From NCBI RefSeq assembly GCF_001273845.1, contig NZ_JHBW01000068.1, forward strand, positions 1 through 64,000: DNA of 64,000 bases, in the 5' to 3' direction. This document shows, one piece after another, positions 55,192 through 64,000 of this stretch (the first letter of the stretch is position 1; every line of letters begins with the position of its first letter). Both the position numbers and the translations under genes were made by a program. The stretch is from Leucobacter musarum subsp. musarum. GTDB taxonomy: Bacteria; Actinomycetota; Actinomycetes; Actinomycetales; Microbacteriaceae. The notes below the pieces were generated by a model. The model was not told where the DNA came from and ran no database searches. It worked only from the letters and a program-made list of their open reading frames with translations.

Positions 55192-56742
55192 ATGGCGAGC
55201 ACTCTGCGACAGCAGCTCTTCCGAGTGAAGCCTGTTCCGCAAGACGGGGGTGAGAGCGGGAGCCAGCTGAAGCGGAGCATCGGCCTCGTGCCGCTGACCA
55301 TGATCGGTGTCGGTGGCACGATCGGCACCGGTATCTTCTTCATTCTCTCCGAGGCCGTGCCGATCGCGGGCCCCGCAGTCATATGGTCGTTCATCATCGC
55401 CGGCCTCGTCGCCGGGCTGTCGGTGCTGTGCTACGCCGAGCTCGCGAGTTCCGTGCCGGTCTCCGGATCCTCCTACTCGTACGCCTACAGCACGCTCGGC
55501 GAGCTGCCGGCGATGGGTGTCGCGGCCTGTCTGCTGCTCGAGTACGGCGTCTCGACCGCCGCGGTGGCGGTCGGCTGGTCGCAGTATGTGAACCAGCTCG
55601 TCAAGAACGTGTTCGGCTTCGAGTTTCCGCATGAGCTGCTCTACGCACCCGAAGAGGGCGGCATCATCAACCTGCCCGCGGTGATCCTGATCGGCCTCTG
55701 CTGCTTGCTGCTCATTCGCGGCACCTCGCACTCGGTCGTCACCAACACGATCATGGTCGGCATCAAGATCGCCGTGCTGCTCTTCTTCGTGGCCGTCGGC
55801 ATCACCGGCTGGAACATCGATCACTTCGCGAACTTCGCGCCCTTCGGCTTCGCCGGTGTCATGACCGGTGCCGGGCTCATCTTCTTCTCGTTCGTCGGGC
55901 TCGACGCCGTCGCCACCGCCGGTGACGAGGCGAAGAACCCGCGTCGCAACCTGCCGATCGCGCTCATCGCGGCACTCGTCATCGTCACGACCGTCTACGT
56001 GCTCGTCGCCGTCACCGCGCTCGGTGCGCAGGCGACCGACGAGTTCGACGGGCAGAGCGCCGGGCTCTCGGCGATTCTCGAGAACATCGTCGGCGCCTCG
56101 TGGCCCGGCACCGTCGTCGCCGCGGGCGCCGTGATCTCGATCTTCAGCGTCACGCTCGTCGTGCTCTACGGCCAGACCCGTATCCTCTTCACCATGTCGC
56201 GCGACGGCATGGCTCCGAAGATCTTCAGCAAGGTCAACCCGCGCACCGGCACCCCGATCGCCAACACGATCATCGTGTCGATCATCGTCGCGATTCTCGC
56301 CGGCGTGATTCCGATCAACTTCCTCGCCGAGATGACCTCGATCGGCACGCTCGCCGCGTTCACCGTCGTGTCGGTCGCGGTCATGGTGCTGCGCCGCCGC
56401 GAGCCCGACCTCGAGCGCAAGTTCCGCGTGCCGCTGTACCCCGTGATTCCGATTCTGTCGATCATCGGCTGCCTCTGGATCATCAAGGATCTGCGCCCCA
56501 TCACCATCATCGTGTTCGTGATCTGGACCGCCGTCGTGCTGGTCTGGTACTCCTTCACCGGCCGCAAGAACTCGGTGCTCGGGCGCCGCATCGACACCGG
56601 CATGATCGTGCTCGTCGGGCCCGGCAAGTACCGCCTCGGCTCTGCCGACGGCGATCTGTACGACGGTGGGGAGTTGGAGGAGTCGGCGTCTGACTCTGCC
56701 CAGGTCGGCACCGCGGCGGATCGCGGAGCGTCGCGCGACTAA
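55192..56742 (+). CDS. APC-superfamily cationic amino-acid permease
   Basis: A 516-residue permease with 12 expected helices. Helix 1 has the substrate-loop motif GVGGTIGTGIFF. The loop after helix 8 and the consensus AVTALGAQ are typical of the CAT/APC group. It ends in an acidic cytoplasmic tail. It probably imports the amino acid for the decarboxylase just upstream and may export the amine product. A long structured gap separates the two genes, so expression may differ. Confidence 0.9.
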   Translation: MASTLRQQLFRVKPVPQDGGESGSQLKRSIGLVPLTMIGVGGTIGTGIFFILSEAVPIAGPAVIWSFIIAGLVAGLSVLCYAELASSVPVSGSSYSYAYSTLGELPAMGVAACLLLEYGVSTAAVAVGWSQYVNQLVKNVFGFEFPHELLYAPEEGGIINLPAVILIGLCCLLLIRGTSHSVVTNTIMVGIKIAVLLFFVAVGITGWNIDHFANFAPFGFAGVMTGAGLIFFSFVGLDAVATAGDEAKNPRRNLPIALIAALVIVTTVYVLVAVTALGAQATDEFDGQSAGLSAILENIVGASWPGTVVAAGAVISIFSVTLVVLYGQTRILFTMSRDGMAPKIFSKVNPRTGTPIANTIIVSIIVAILAGVIPINFLAEMTSIGTLAAFTVVSVAVMVLRRREPDLERKFRVPLYPVIPILSIIGCLWIIKDLRPITIIVFVIWTAVVLVWYSFTGRKNSVLGRRIDTGMIVLVGPGKYRLGSADGDLYDGGELEESASDSAQVGTAADRGASRD

Positions 56743-56841
56743 GCGTGTGCGAGCGGGCGAGCGTGGCGTGTGAGCGCCGTGCTCGCCTGCTGTGCTGCGC
56801 GTGGGCTGAGCCGGTGTCGTGCCAATCGATAGGCTGGCTGC

Positions 56842-57042
56842 ATGGACATGGAAGCTCTGGATCGCGCAGCCAAGTTGGCGCTGGTATTCAACATCGCGAT
56901 GTGGTTGTTCTTCACGATCATCGGTCTGTGGATCCTCTGGGCGATTATTCGCGGAGCGGTGCTGTCAGCCCTGCGGAAGCACTCCGAGGAGCAGTCTGGG
57001 GCTCGGTCCACGCCGGTCGAGCCGCCGCCCTATCGCGGGTAG
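56842..57042 (+). CDS. Small single-helix membrane protein
   Basis: A 66-residue protein with one or two hydrophobic segments (about residues 12-40, ALVFNIAMWLFFTIIGLWIL) and a Pro-rich tail (PVEPPPYRG). It is found alone, without a recognisable family. The helix and short tail suggest a membrane-associated regulatory or structural peptide. Coding status rests on a clean ATG and the hydrophobic profile. Confidence 0.55.
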   Translation: MDMEALDRAAKLALVFNIAMWLFFTIIGLWILWAIIRGAVLSALRKHSEEQSGARSTPVEPPPYRG

Positions 57043-57277
57043 GGGTTTTCGGCGAGACTGAGTACTCGATACCCAATATTCAGGGAAGCAAGGAGGTGGG
57101 GGAGTTGCGCGTCGTGACTCGTGAGCACCCGACGCACCCTCCGGTGGATCTGCTGCAGGTGTGGACGGGATACGTGTAGCGCAGCCGCTGCACCCATCCC
57201 ACCCGTATCTGCGGCGCCCTGGCGCTCGCGCGGTCGTCGGCTCTTGCCGTGCGACCCGAACTTTGGAGTACCCACCC

Positions 57278-58630
57278 ATGAATGACACCACGCCCACAAC
57301 TGATGCTGCTTCGGCTTCTGCTGCTGCGCCTGTGCTGAATCAGCCCGCTGCCGAGGGCACCCGGCTCGATGAGCTGTGGTCGATCCTGCCCGAAGAAGCG
57401 GCCGTCGACACCGAGGGTGTGCTGCACCTCGGCGGAGTGTCCGTCGAAGCGCTGGCCGAGCAGTACGGCACGCCGCTGTATGTGTATGACGAGGCAGGCC
57501 TGCGTCGGCAGATCCGCCGCTTCATCGATGGGCTGAGCGAGCGGTGGCTCGACTCCGAGGTGCTGTTCGCCTCGAAGTCGTTCCCGGCCGTCGGCATGTA
57601 TCGCATCGCCGCCGAGGAAGGTCTGTCTGTCGACATCGCCGGCGGGGGAGAGCTGCGGCTCGCACTCGCGGCCGGGGTGTCGCCGTCGAAGCTGCACTTT
57701 CACGGAAACGCGAAGACCGACGCCGAGCTGCGCATGGCGATCGAGGCGGGCATTGACACGATCATCGTCGACAACACTGACGAGCTCGATCGTCTGGAGC
57801 GCCTACTCACGAAGCCGCAGAAGCTGCTGCTGCGGGTGATCCCGGGTGTCGAGGCGAAGACGCACGCGTCGCAGGCGACCGGGGGAGACGATTCGAAGTT
57901 CGGCCTACCCATGGATCAGGCGCTGGCCGCGATCGAGCGCATGCGGGTGCACCCGCTGCTCGAGTTCGAGGGCGTGCACCTGCACATCGGGTCGCAGATT
58001 CTCGACGTGGAGCAGTTCGGCGAGGCCGTCGCGAAGATCTCCACCGCCGGCGAGTTCGATGTCTACGACGTGGGCGGCGGGCTCGGCGTGAAGTACACGT
58101 ACGACGAGGTCGCGCCGTCGGTTGCGGACTACCTCGACACGATCGTCGCTGCCGCGCGCGAGCATCTGCCCGCGGGCGCACGCATCATGATCGAACCGGG
58201 ACGCGCGCTAGTATCACGCGCCGGCGTGACGCTGTACCGCGTGACCACCGTGAAGCGCACGGGACGCACCTTCGTGGCCGTCGACGGTGGACTCGCCGAT
58301 CAGATGGACGCCGCGCTCACCGGGCAGCGTTTTGAGGCGCTGCTCGCCAACCGCGCGCTCGACCCTTGGACCGAGACGTCGCAGCTCGTGGGGCGCCAGT
58401 GCGAGTCGGGTGATCTGCTCGTTGATCGCGCCCCGCTGCCGCACGCTCGCGTGGGTGATCTGGCGGTCGTCGCGACGACCGGCGCCTACGGCTACACCCT
58501 CGCGAACAACTACAACGGAGCGCTCAAGCCGGCGATCGTGTTCGTGCGCGACGGGGCGGCGCGCCTGGTCGCACGCCGCGAGACGTACGAAGAGCTGCTG
58601 GCACTGCACGCGCCGGCGCTCGACGGCTAG
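57278..58630 (+). CDS. lysA: Diaminopimelate decarboxylase (LysA)-type PLP enzyme
   Basis: A 450-residue group IV PLP decarboxylase. The PLP lysine is in FASKSF, the phosphate-binding EPGRALVSRAG and the Cys-containing ESGDLL are present, and the DVGGGLGV motif lies in the barrel. Family standard is 420-460. It makes lysine from meso-diaminopimelate. The ATG at 57278 (MNDTTPTTD) is preceded by GGAG. Ornithine-specific homologues are related, so specificity is likely but not certain. Confidence 0.85.
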   Translation: MNDTTPTTDAASASAAAPVLNQPAAEGTRLDELWSILPEEAAVDTEGVLHLGGVSVEALAEQYGTPLYVYDEAGLRRQIRRFIDGLSERWLDSEVLFASKSFPAVGMYRIAAEEGLSVDIAGGGELRLALAAGVSPSKLHFHGNAKTDAELRMAIEAGIDTIIVDNTDELDRLERLLTKPQKLLLRVIPGVEAKTHASQATGGDDSKFGLPMDQALAAIERMRVHPLLEFEGVHLHIGSQILDVEQFGEAVAKISTAGEFDVYDVGGGLGVKYTYDEVAPSVADYLDTIVAAAREHLPAGARIMIEPGRALVSRAGVTLYRVTTVKRTGRTFVAVDGGLADQMDAALTGQRFEALLANRALDPWTETSQLVGRQCESGDLLVDRAPLPHARVGDLAVVATTGAYGYTLANNYNGALKPAIVFVRDGAARLVARRETYEELLALHAPALDG

Positions 58631-58780
58631 TTTCGCCGGGGCATCCCGGTCTTTCGGCCTCTGATCGGGGCGGCGACGCGCGCGGGTTGCGCGTGTGGCC
58701 GCCCCGTTTTGAATTCAGGAGAGCTTCAAGGTAGAGTTAACTCTCGGTGCCGCGCTCCTCGGAGCCGCGGATTTCCGCTT

Positions 58781-58855
58781 TGGGATATGGTGTAATTGGC
58801 AACACTACGGTTTCTGGTACCGTCATTCTAGGTTCGAGTCCTGGTATCCCAGCCA
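58781..58855 (+). tRNA. tRNA-Gln(CTG)
   Basis: Seven-base acceptor stem TGGGATA/TATCCCA, D-stem GTGT/ACAC, anticodon stem ACGGT/ACCGT enclosing TTCTGGT with anticodon CTG, and T-arm CTAGG-TTCGAGT-CCTGG. The encoded 3' end is GCCA. It marks the border of the BREX region on its right. Confidence 0.95.
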
Positions 58856-58861
58856 TTTTAG

Positions 58862-58895
58862 AGCCCCCGGTTTTTCGCCGGGGGCTTTGTTGTTT
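58862..58895 (+). terminator. Intrinsic terminator after tRNA-Gln
   Basis: Nine-base GC-rich arms (58862-58870 and 58878-58886) followed by TTTGTTGTTTT. This is one of the few textbook intrinsic terminators in the window, directly after the tRNA. Confidence 0.9.
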
Positions 58896-59071
58896 TGGTC
58901 ACCGTTACGGCTCTGGGTTATAGGCCCAAGAGAGTGGGTAGCCTCGCGCAGGGTCTGATCGGATCACCTGCGTGGCTTCAATCGGCCATGTAGGGATAAA
59001 CCCTTCTCAACGGGGTCTCGGTCGATATCATTTGAGGGACGGTCAGCGGTGGCCGGCGAAGGGAACCGTGG

Positions 59072-59269
59072 ATGACTGAGCCTTGGCTGTCGGCTGACGA
59101 CATTGCCGCGCATCTAGGCGTGACCAAGGACACGGTCTACACCTGGATCGCCGCGAAGAACATGCCCGCCCACAAGGTCGGGCGCCTTTGGAAGTTCCAG
59201 GCCAGCGAGATCGATGAATGGGTTCGCCGCAATGGAGCTGCCGTGTCAGACCAGGCCAAATCCCACTGA
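59072..59269 (+). CDS. Small excisionase-like HTH DNA-binding protein
   Basis: A 65-residue MerR-/AlpA-type HTH protein. It carries WLSADDIAAHLGVTKDTVYT and WIAAKNMPAHKVGRLWKF, the standard helix-turn-helix followed by the beta hairpin of the excisionase-like family. It stands 76 bases before brxA on the same strand. It could be a BREX regulator, or a remnant of an integrative element. It is not the WYL-type BrxR regulator. Confidence 0.82.
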   Translation: MTEPWLSADDIAAHLGVTKDTVYTWIAAKNMPAHKVGRLWKFQASEIDEWVRRNGAAVSDQAKSH

Positions 59270-59345
59270 CGAACAGTTCGGTCCGCAACCATGCCGGTGA
59301 TCGCCTGTATCCTGATCCACTGCCCAAATTCGAAAGGAGGTCCCC

Positions 59346-59963
59346 GTGGTCGCTGACCCAGCCGAACGCTACGCGCTGTCGTTCACTAGCGGTGGTCTCC
59401 TTACGCGCGAAGCCGCCGTGCTTGCGTCTCTTTATCTTTTAGAGCGTGACTGGGGTCAGGTGCGTAAGATCGCCGTCGAGCGAAACGTCCTGCAGGCGCG
59501 CACTTCCTCCTCGAGTATGCGGGTGATCCGCGAGACGGTCCAGCGGCTATCCGTGCTGACAGGCGCCGAGATCACTCTGCTCGCAGACGCTGGCCCGAGT
59601 GAGCGACAGGTGCTGATGTGGGCCGCAGCATGCCGTCGGTACAGCCTTATCGGGGAGTTTGCCGAAGAGGTCGTTCGCGAACGGTTCCTGCTGATGACCC
59701 CTAGTCTGAGCACTGAAGACTTTGACCGCTTCCTCATTGGCAAGAGCCTGTGGCATCCCGAGCTGGAGGAGCTGAAGCCATCGACGAGTAAGAGACTGCG
59801 TCAGAACGTGTTCCGGATGCTGCAAGACGCCGGACTCCGAGCGGAGAGCGGGACGCTCGTTCCTGCAGTGATGTCGGAACGTGTCATTGAGGTTTTGAGT
59901 AGGCGCACCCCAAGTGACATCCGATTCTTCCCGACGACAACATCCGCAGGGGCCGAACAATGA
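59346..59963 (+). CDS. brxA: BrxA (DUF1819), BREX system
   Basis: A 205-residue protein that matches the BrxA/DUF1819 family: FTSGGLLTREAAVLASLYL, followed by a region with RQVLMWAAACRRY and a late EELKPSTSKRL block. GTG start with an excellent AAAGGAGG. It is the first gene of the BREX operon, translationally linked to brxB by an ATGA overlap. BrxA is a DNA-binding accessory of phage defence; its exact part is not known. Confidence 0.9.
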   Translation: MVADPAERYALSFTSGGLLTREAAVLASLYLLERDWGQVRKIAVERNVLQARTSSSSMRVIRETVQRLSVLTGAEITLLADAGPSERQVLMWAAACRRYSLIGEFAEEVVRERFLLMTPSLSTEDFDRFLIGKSLWHPELEELKPSTSKRLRQNVFRMLQDAGLRAESGTLVPAVMSERVIEVLSRRTPSDIRFFPTTTSAGAEQ

Positions 59964-60568
59964 CAGAGACGAACCGCAGCGTGCAGAGCGACGAGAAGCA
60001 CGTCTATGACGTGCTTCGGAGTGAGCGATTCCTGAAGATGGAGGGGCTTTCGAAAGAGGTCCCCTTCTTTATCTATCACTTCCCACCTGCGTGGACGCAC
60101 GATGTTGTGAGCATGCGCGACCGGGTGCGGACGAAGCTCCAGAGCGACGACGGCCTCACGGTCGCCCAGATTGATTTGTACGATCTCGCCGTTGAGCTCC
60201 TCACTGAGCGTGGCGTCTGGGAGCGAGTCATCGACTTGGAACCCACGATGGACAAGGACGAGTTCCGCGAAGTACTGCAGGGGATGCTCGACCCGCATGA
60301 TCACATCGCACCCGCCATTCGCGCTCGCTTGCAGAACCATCCGAGCGACATCGTCTTCCTCGCCGGGCTTGGTGAGGTCTTCCCCTTCATCCGCACTCAC
60401 ACGGTGCTGGAGAACTTGCAGAGCGTTGTGGTGGGACTGCCGATGCTTGCGTGGTTCCCTGGCACGTACGAGTTCACACAGACGGCTGGCCATCAATTGC
60501 GCGCGCTGAATCTCAGCGCCAGTGACAGCTACTACCGGGCCAAAGACATTCTGGAGCAAGAAGCATGA
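59960..60568 (+). CDS. brxB: BrxB (DUF1788), BREX system
   Basis: A 202-residue DUF1788 protein. Family markers include KEVPFFIYHFPP, LYDLAVELLTERG, the block GLGEVFPFIRTHTVLENLQ and the ending GMPML-like VVGLPMLAWFPG. Usual size. Start overlaps brxA by four bases, and its own stop overlaps the brxC ATG, giving one coupled operon. It is an essential but poorly understood BREX component. Confidence 0.93.
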   Translation: MTETNRSVQSDEKHVYDVLRSERFLKMEGLSKEVPFFIYHFPPAWTHDVVSMRDRVRTKLQSDDGLTVAQIDLYDLAVELLTERGVWERVIDLEPTMDKDEFREVLQGMLDPHDHIAPAIRARLQNHPSDIVFLAGLGEVFPFIRTHTVLENLQSVVVGLPMLAWFPGTYEFTQTAGHQLRALNLSASDSYYRAKDILEQEA

Positions 60569-63500
60569 GTGCAACTGTGATCAATGAGATCTTCGCGAAG
60601 CCGATCGGCCGTGCGATTGAGGGCGTTATCAAGGCGGATGACACCTCGCACCTCGCGACCGAGGTCGAGGAGTATGTTCTCACGAATGAAGCCGCCAAAG
60701 GCCTTGATCATGTACTCGAGGCCTACACGAACTACACGAATGCTAACGGCGTGTGGATCTCGGGCTTCTTCGGATCTGGTAAATCGCACCTGCTGAAGAT
60801 GCTGGCGCATTTGCTCGGGAACATTGAGGGCCATGATTATCCACGTGCCCTCGTGTCGGAGCAGTTCCGTTCCAAGGCTGACGACGGGTTCCTGCCAGCC
60901 CTGATCGAGAAGGCCGATCGCATTCAGGCGCGCAGCCTCCTGTTCAACATCGATCAGAAGGCCACCCTGATCTCCAAGGATCAGAACGACGCCTTGCTGA
61001 AGGTCTTCGTAAAGATCTTCGACGAAGCGCGGGGGTACTACGGCAACCAGGGTCACATTGCTCGATTCGAGCGGGACCTTGATTCGCGCGGCCAGTATGA
61101 CGACTTCAAAACGGCGTTCGCGCGCGCTGCGGGAATCGATTGGGCGCGAGGCCGCGAACAGGCTGCGCTCGAAACAGGAAATATCGACAAGGCTTTCGCT
61201 GAAGTGAACGGCGCCGAGAGCTCAGGTATCATCCGCCAGTACAGTGCCAACTACTCAGTGTCGATCGATGACTTCGCCGAAGAGGTCGCGGCGTGGCTTG
61301 AAGAGCAACCAGCGGGATTCCGGCTGAACTTCTTCGTCGACGAGGTCGGTCAGTTCATTGGCACGAACACGCAGCTCATGCTGAACCTGCAAACCATCGC
61401 CGAGTCACTTGCCACGAAATGCAACGGCCGCGCGTGGATCTTCGTAACCTCGCAGGAAGACATGGAGAAGGTCGGCGGTGACCGGACCAAGCAGCAGGCG
61501 AACGACTTCTCCAAGATTCAAGCTCGCTTCAAGAACCGGCTCAAGCTCACTAGCCAGGACGTCGAAGAGGTCATCCGCAAGCGTCTCCTCGCAAAGACGG
61601 ATGCCGCTGCCGGTGAAGTCGCTACGGTGTACGACGCCGAGCACGCGAACTTCAAGACACTTTTCGACTTCGTCGAAGGTCGCCACTACCCGAACTATCG
61701 CGACGAGTCACGCTTCGTCGGTACGTACCCATTCGTGACGTACCAGTTCCCGCTCTTTCAAGCCGCGATCGAGGGCATCAGCGACCACAACATCTTCGAA
61801 GGACGCAACAGCTCCGTCGGTGAGCGGTCGATGCTCGGCGTCGTGCAACAGGTCGCAACTCACCTTGCCGATCGTCCGCTCGGATCCTTGGCATCGTTTG
61901 ACCAGATGTTCGAGGGCATCCGTGCCTCACTGAAGTCTGCAAATCAGCGGGCGATTATCAACGCCGAGAGCGCTACCGGGAGCGGCAAGCTCAGTGCGCT
62001 CGCAGTGCGCCTCTTGAAAGCACTGTTTTTGGTCAAGTACGTCGACAGCTTCAAGGCCACAGCTCGCAACCTCACCGTCTTGGTCTACGACCGATTCGGT
62101 ACAGATCTCATCCAGCTTGGCAAGGACGTCAACGAAGCCCTCAACGCACTCGAAGCGCAGACGTACATTCAGCGCAACGGCGACCTGTACGACTACCTGA
62201 CGAACGAAGAGCAGAAGATCGAGCAGGAGATCAAGGATGTCGACATCGATAACTCGGAAGTCTCCGCGAAGCTTAACAAGCTTCTTTCAGAGTCGGTCGT
62301 GAAGGCAACAAAGACCGTCGCGAAGAACGGTCAGAATTTCTCATTCGGGTACAAACTTGATGGCACCCCGTATGGCAAGCAGCACGAGCTGGCGCTGCAC
62401 TTCACTAGCCCCGAGACTGAGTTCAGCCTGGACCAGATCAAAGCGCACAGCGCGGGCCTCGATGAACTGCGCGTTGTTCTCCATGCCGAAACGAATCGGA
62501 TCCTCGCTGATCTTCGTTTGCTGCTGAAGACCGAGAAGTACGTCAAGCGTGCGCAGGGGTCGAGTCGCACCGCGATCGAAACCCGCATCCTCGGCGAGAA
62601 GGGCACCCAGAACGCCGAGCGCGAGAAGGAGATCATCGAAAGGCTCCGCACCGCGGTCGGCAGCGCGACGCTGATCCACAACGCTGCAGTGATCGACGTT
62701 ACCGCCAGCGATGCACAGACCCGAATCAACGACGGCTTCGCGAAGGTCATTGCGGCCACGTACACCAACCTGAACATGCTGGGCGGCAAGACTTTCAGCG
62801 AGCAGAGTCTGAACGGACTGGTAAACCCAGCAGGCGGCATGTTCGACGAGAGTCTCAGCATCCTGGAAGTGCCCGCCGATGATGTGCTCGGGCACCTGGA
62901 GATGCGTAGCAAGCGGCATGAGATGGTCACGATGAAGCAGCTCGTCGATAGGTACTCCGCCAAGCCTTTTGGTTGGGACCAGTGGTCAATCGCGGCGGTG
63001 GTTGCACACCTCGCCGGACAGTCGAAGATCGAACTGCAGCTCGACGGCAAAACGCTCGCCCGCACCGAGATCACCGGGACGCTGCGCAACACGCAGCGAT
63101 ACCCGAATCTCGTCGTCGCCCCACAACGGGTCTACGACCAGAAGATCGTAAACGCTTTCCGCAAGTTCGTCATCGAGTTCACCGACGACGGAAGCCTCAC
63201 GAAGGACACTGCCGAGCTTGGCCGTATCGGGAAGGAGCATCTCGATTCCAAGCTCGCCGAACTGAAAGCACTGAGGTCCGGTGCTGCCGCGTATCCGTTC
63301 ATCGATCAGTTGGACGAGCCAATCCGACTGCTGAGCGGACTGACGGCAAACAATGCAGACTGGTACCTGGAACATTTCAACGAGGCTGACACTACTGCGA
63401 ATGAGCTCCTTGATGCGAAGGACAACGCGATCGATCCGATCAAGGCATTCCTCAACGGCAACCAGCGCAGCATCTATGACGGGGCGACTAAGTTCATGCA

Positions 63501-64000
63501 GCTCAACCGTACGAACCTTGCGTTTCTTACGGCGAGCGTTTCGGACGGAGTCGAGACCGCACTCGAGGATCCACATATCTTCCGAGGCAACAGGACGACG
63601 CAGCTCGGAACGGCGATTGCCGCACTACAGGCGCAGCTGAACGGCATCGTTTCCATGGAACGAGACGCTGCCATCGGATCGATCAACGACTACTGGAAGC
63701 AGGTGCCGGTAAGCGCCGCTTTTGAGGCTGCGACCGAGGCCGCACGTGGGTCTGTGGCACGCAAGGCCGACGCTGCGCGGGCGCGAGTGCAGCAGGAGAC
63801 GCAGATCCCGGCGATCCGCAATCTCGCGGCGCAGTTCGCCGACACGACCTACCCGGCCATCCTGGACGAGCTGGAATCGACGCGACAGCCGCAGCCGGAC
63901 CCGGCCCCTTCAGCGGAACCCGGCGTTGAGCCGACATCGCACGGCACCGTCCCTCCGATGCAACCACTCAAACAGAGCATCTCTATCAAGAAACTCTCGC
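60565..64000 (+). CDS. brxC: BrxC, BREX ATPase, truncated by the window edge
   Basis: The first 1145 codons of BrxC, still open at the right edge, so roughly the last 50-100 residues are missing. The ATG overlaps brxB. Walker A is GFFGSGKSH (residues 67-75), as in other BrxC/PglY proteins, and Walker B is NFFVDEVGQF (D259, E260). A sensor-like FVTSQEDMEKVGG follows. The remainder is the long helical region, with a Pro-rich spacer before the end of the seen part (about residues 1112-1130). It is an AAA-type ATPase needed for host methylation and phage exclusion. In type 1 systems pglX, pglZ and brxL would follow. Confidence 0.95.
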   Translation, partial: MSATVINEIFAKPIGRAIEGVIKADDTSHLATEVEEYVLTNEAAKGLDHVLEAYTNYTNANGVWISGFFGSGKSHLLKMLAHLLGNIEGHDYPRALVSEQFRSKADDGFLPALIEKADRIQARSLLFNIDQKATLISKDQNDALLKVFVKIFDEARGYYGNQGHIARFERDLDSRGQYDDFKTAFARAAGIDWARGREQAALETGNIDKAFAEVNGAESSGIIRQYSANYSVSIDDFAEEVAAWLEEQPAGFRLNFFVDEVGQFIGTNTQLMLNLQTIAESLATKCNGRAWIFVTSQEDMEKVGGDRTKQQANDFSKIQARFKNRLKLTSQDVEEVIRKRLLAKTDAAAGEVATVYDAEHANFKTLFDFVEGRHYPNYRDESRFVGTYPFVTYQFPLFQAAIEGISDHNIFEGRNSSVGERSMLGVVQQVATHLADRPLGSLASFDQMFEGIRASLKSANQRAIINAESATGSGKLSALAVRLLKALFLVKYVDSFKATARNLTVLVYDRFGTDLIQLGKDVNEALNALEAQTYIQRNGDLYDYLTNEEQKIEQEIKDVDIDNSEVSAKLNKLLSESVVKATKTVAKNGQNFSFGYKLDGTPYGKQHELALHFTSPETEFSLDQIKAHSAGLDELRVVLHAETNRILADLRLLLKTEKYVKRAQGSSRTAIETRILGEKGTQNAEREKEIIERLRTAVGSATLIHNAAVIDVTASDAQTRINDGFAKVIAATYTNLNMLGGKTFSEQSLNGLVNPAGGMFDESLSILEVPADDVLGHLEMRSKRHEMVTMKQLVDRYSAKPFGWDQWSIAAVVAHLAGQSKIELQLDGKTLARTEITGTLRNTQRYPNLVVAPQRVYDQKIVNAFRKFVIEFTDDGSLTKDTAELGRIGKEHLDSKLAELKALRSGAAAYPFIDQLDEPIRLLSGLTANNADWYLEHFNEADTTANELLDAKDNAIDPIKAFLNGNQRSIYDGATKFMQLNRTNLAFLTASVSDGVETALEDPHIFRGNRTTQLGTAIAALQAQLNGIVSMERDAAIGSINDYWKQVPVSAAFEAATEAARGSVARKADAARARVQQETQIPAIRNLAAQFADTTYPAILDELESTRQPQPDPAPSAEPGVEPTSHGTVPPMQPLKQSISIKKLS

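Noticed and set aside
58833-58855. Second copy of the tRNA-Gln 3' end as an attR site
   Set aside because: No repeat of this segment was noticed to the right within the window; the island runs past the edge, so absence here says nothing.
1-64000. CRISPR array, rRNA operon, insertion sequence or transposase
   Set aside because: No regular direct repeats with spacers, no rRNA-like sequence and no transposase motif seen on either strand.

Overview
The window is high-GC, tightly packed bacterial DNA from an actinobacterium. The gene families present (DUF4349 lipoprotein, DUF6297 exporter partner, DUF3516 helicase, a CmtR-type metal sensor, frequent GTG starts, many 4-base start/stop overlaps) fit a Microbacteriaceae chromosome such as Leucobacter. 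That placement is inference; no rRNA or marker gene is present to confirm it.

Layout. 1-9.7 kb: a catabolic stretch with a thiamine-pyrophosphate enzyme, an IclR regulator facing a 3-hydroxybenzoate 4-monooxygenase-like flavoprotein across a candidate operator, an aldehyde dehydrogenase, an HSL-type esterase and an amino-acid permease. 9.7-16.8 kb: an amine oxidase, a lipoprotein, an MFS exporter, a DEAD-box RNA helicase with a basic tail, and an unusual GNAT-AAA+ fusion. 16.8-22.3 kb: a Fae-like protein, a 3-hydroxyisobutyrate-dehydrogenase-like enzyme, a succinate-semialdehyde-type dehydrogenase and an MFS importer in one direction, with an IclR regulator opposite them and a perfect 13-bp inverted repeat between. 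22.4-27.4 kb: a three-domain RecB-like nuclease/RNase H-like/SF1 helicase overlapping an aminotransferase gene. 27.4-36 kb: alanine dehydrogenase with a divergent Lrp regulator, nicotinamidase, a Na+/H+ antiporter, an AlkZ-like glycosylase relative, a dienelactone hydrolase, an SDR and an old yellow enzyme. 36-42 kb: an ABC exporter, a DUF2130 protein and a Ski2-like DUF3516 helicase. 42-46.4 kb: a membrane-anchored GH18 enzyme divergent from a large processive GT2 synthase. 46.4-51.3 kb: a GntR regulator, Ppx/GppA phosphatase, an ABC ATPase with its DUF6297 partner, then a yybP-ykoY manganese riboswitch in front of terC. 51.3-58.9 kb: cmtR with a CDF metal exporter, a LysR regulator facing an Orn/Lys/Arg decarboxylase and its permease, a lysA-type decarboxylase and tRNA-Gln(CTG) with a strong terminator.

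From 59 kb to the right edge the content changes. Directly after tRNA-Gln comes a small excisionase-like HTH gene, then brxA, brxB and the first 1145 codons of brxC, the start of a BREX phage-defence operon that runs out of the window. Placement beside a tRNA and a visibly less GC-biased codon choice suggest a horizontally acquired island.

The most distinctive items are the Fae-like catabolic cluster with its operator, the GNAT-AAA+ fusion, the DUF2130/DUF3516 nuclease-like and helicase pair, the GT2 synthase with an enlarged catalytic insertion opposite a GH18 enzyme, the manganese riboswitch-TerC unit, the structured leader before the decarboxylase-linked permease, and the BREX island with its HTH gene.
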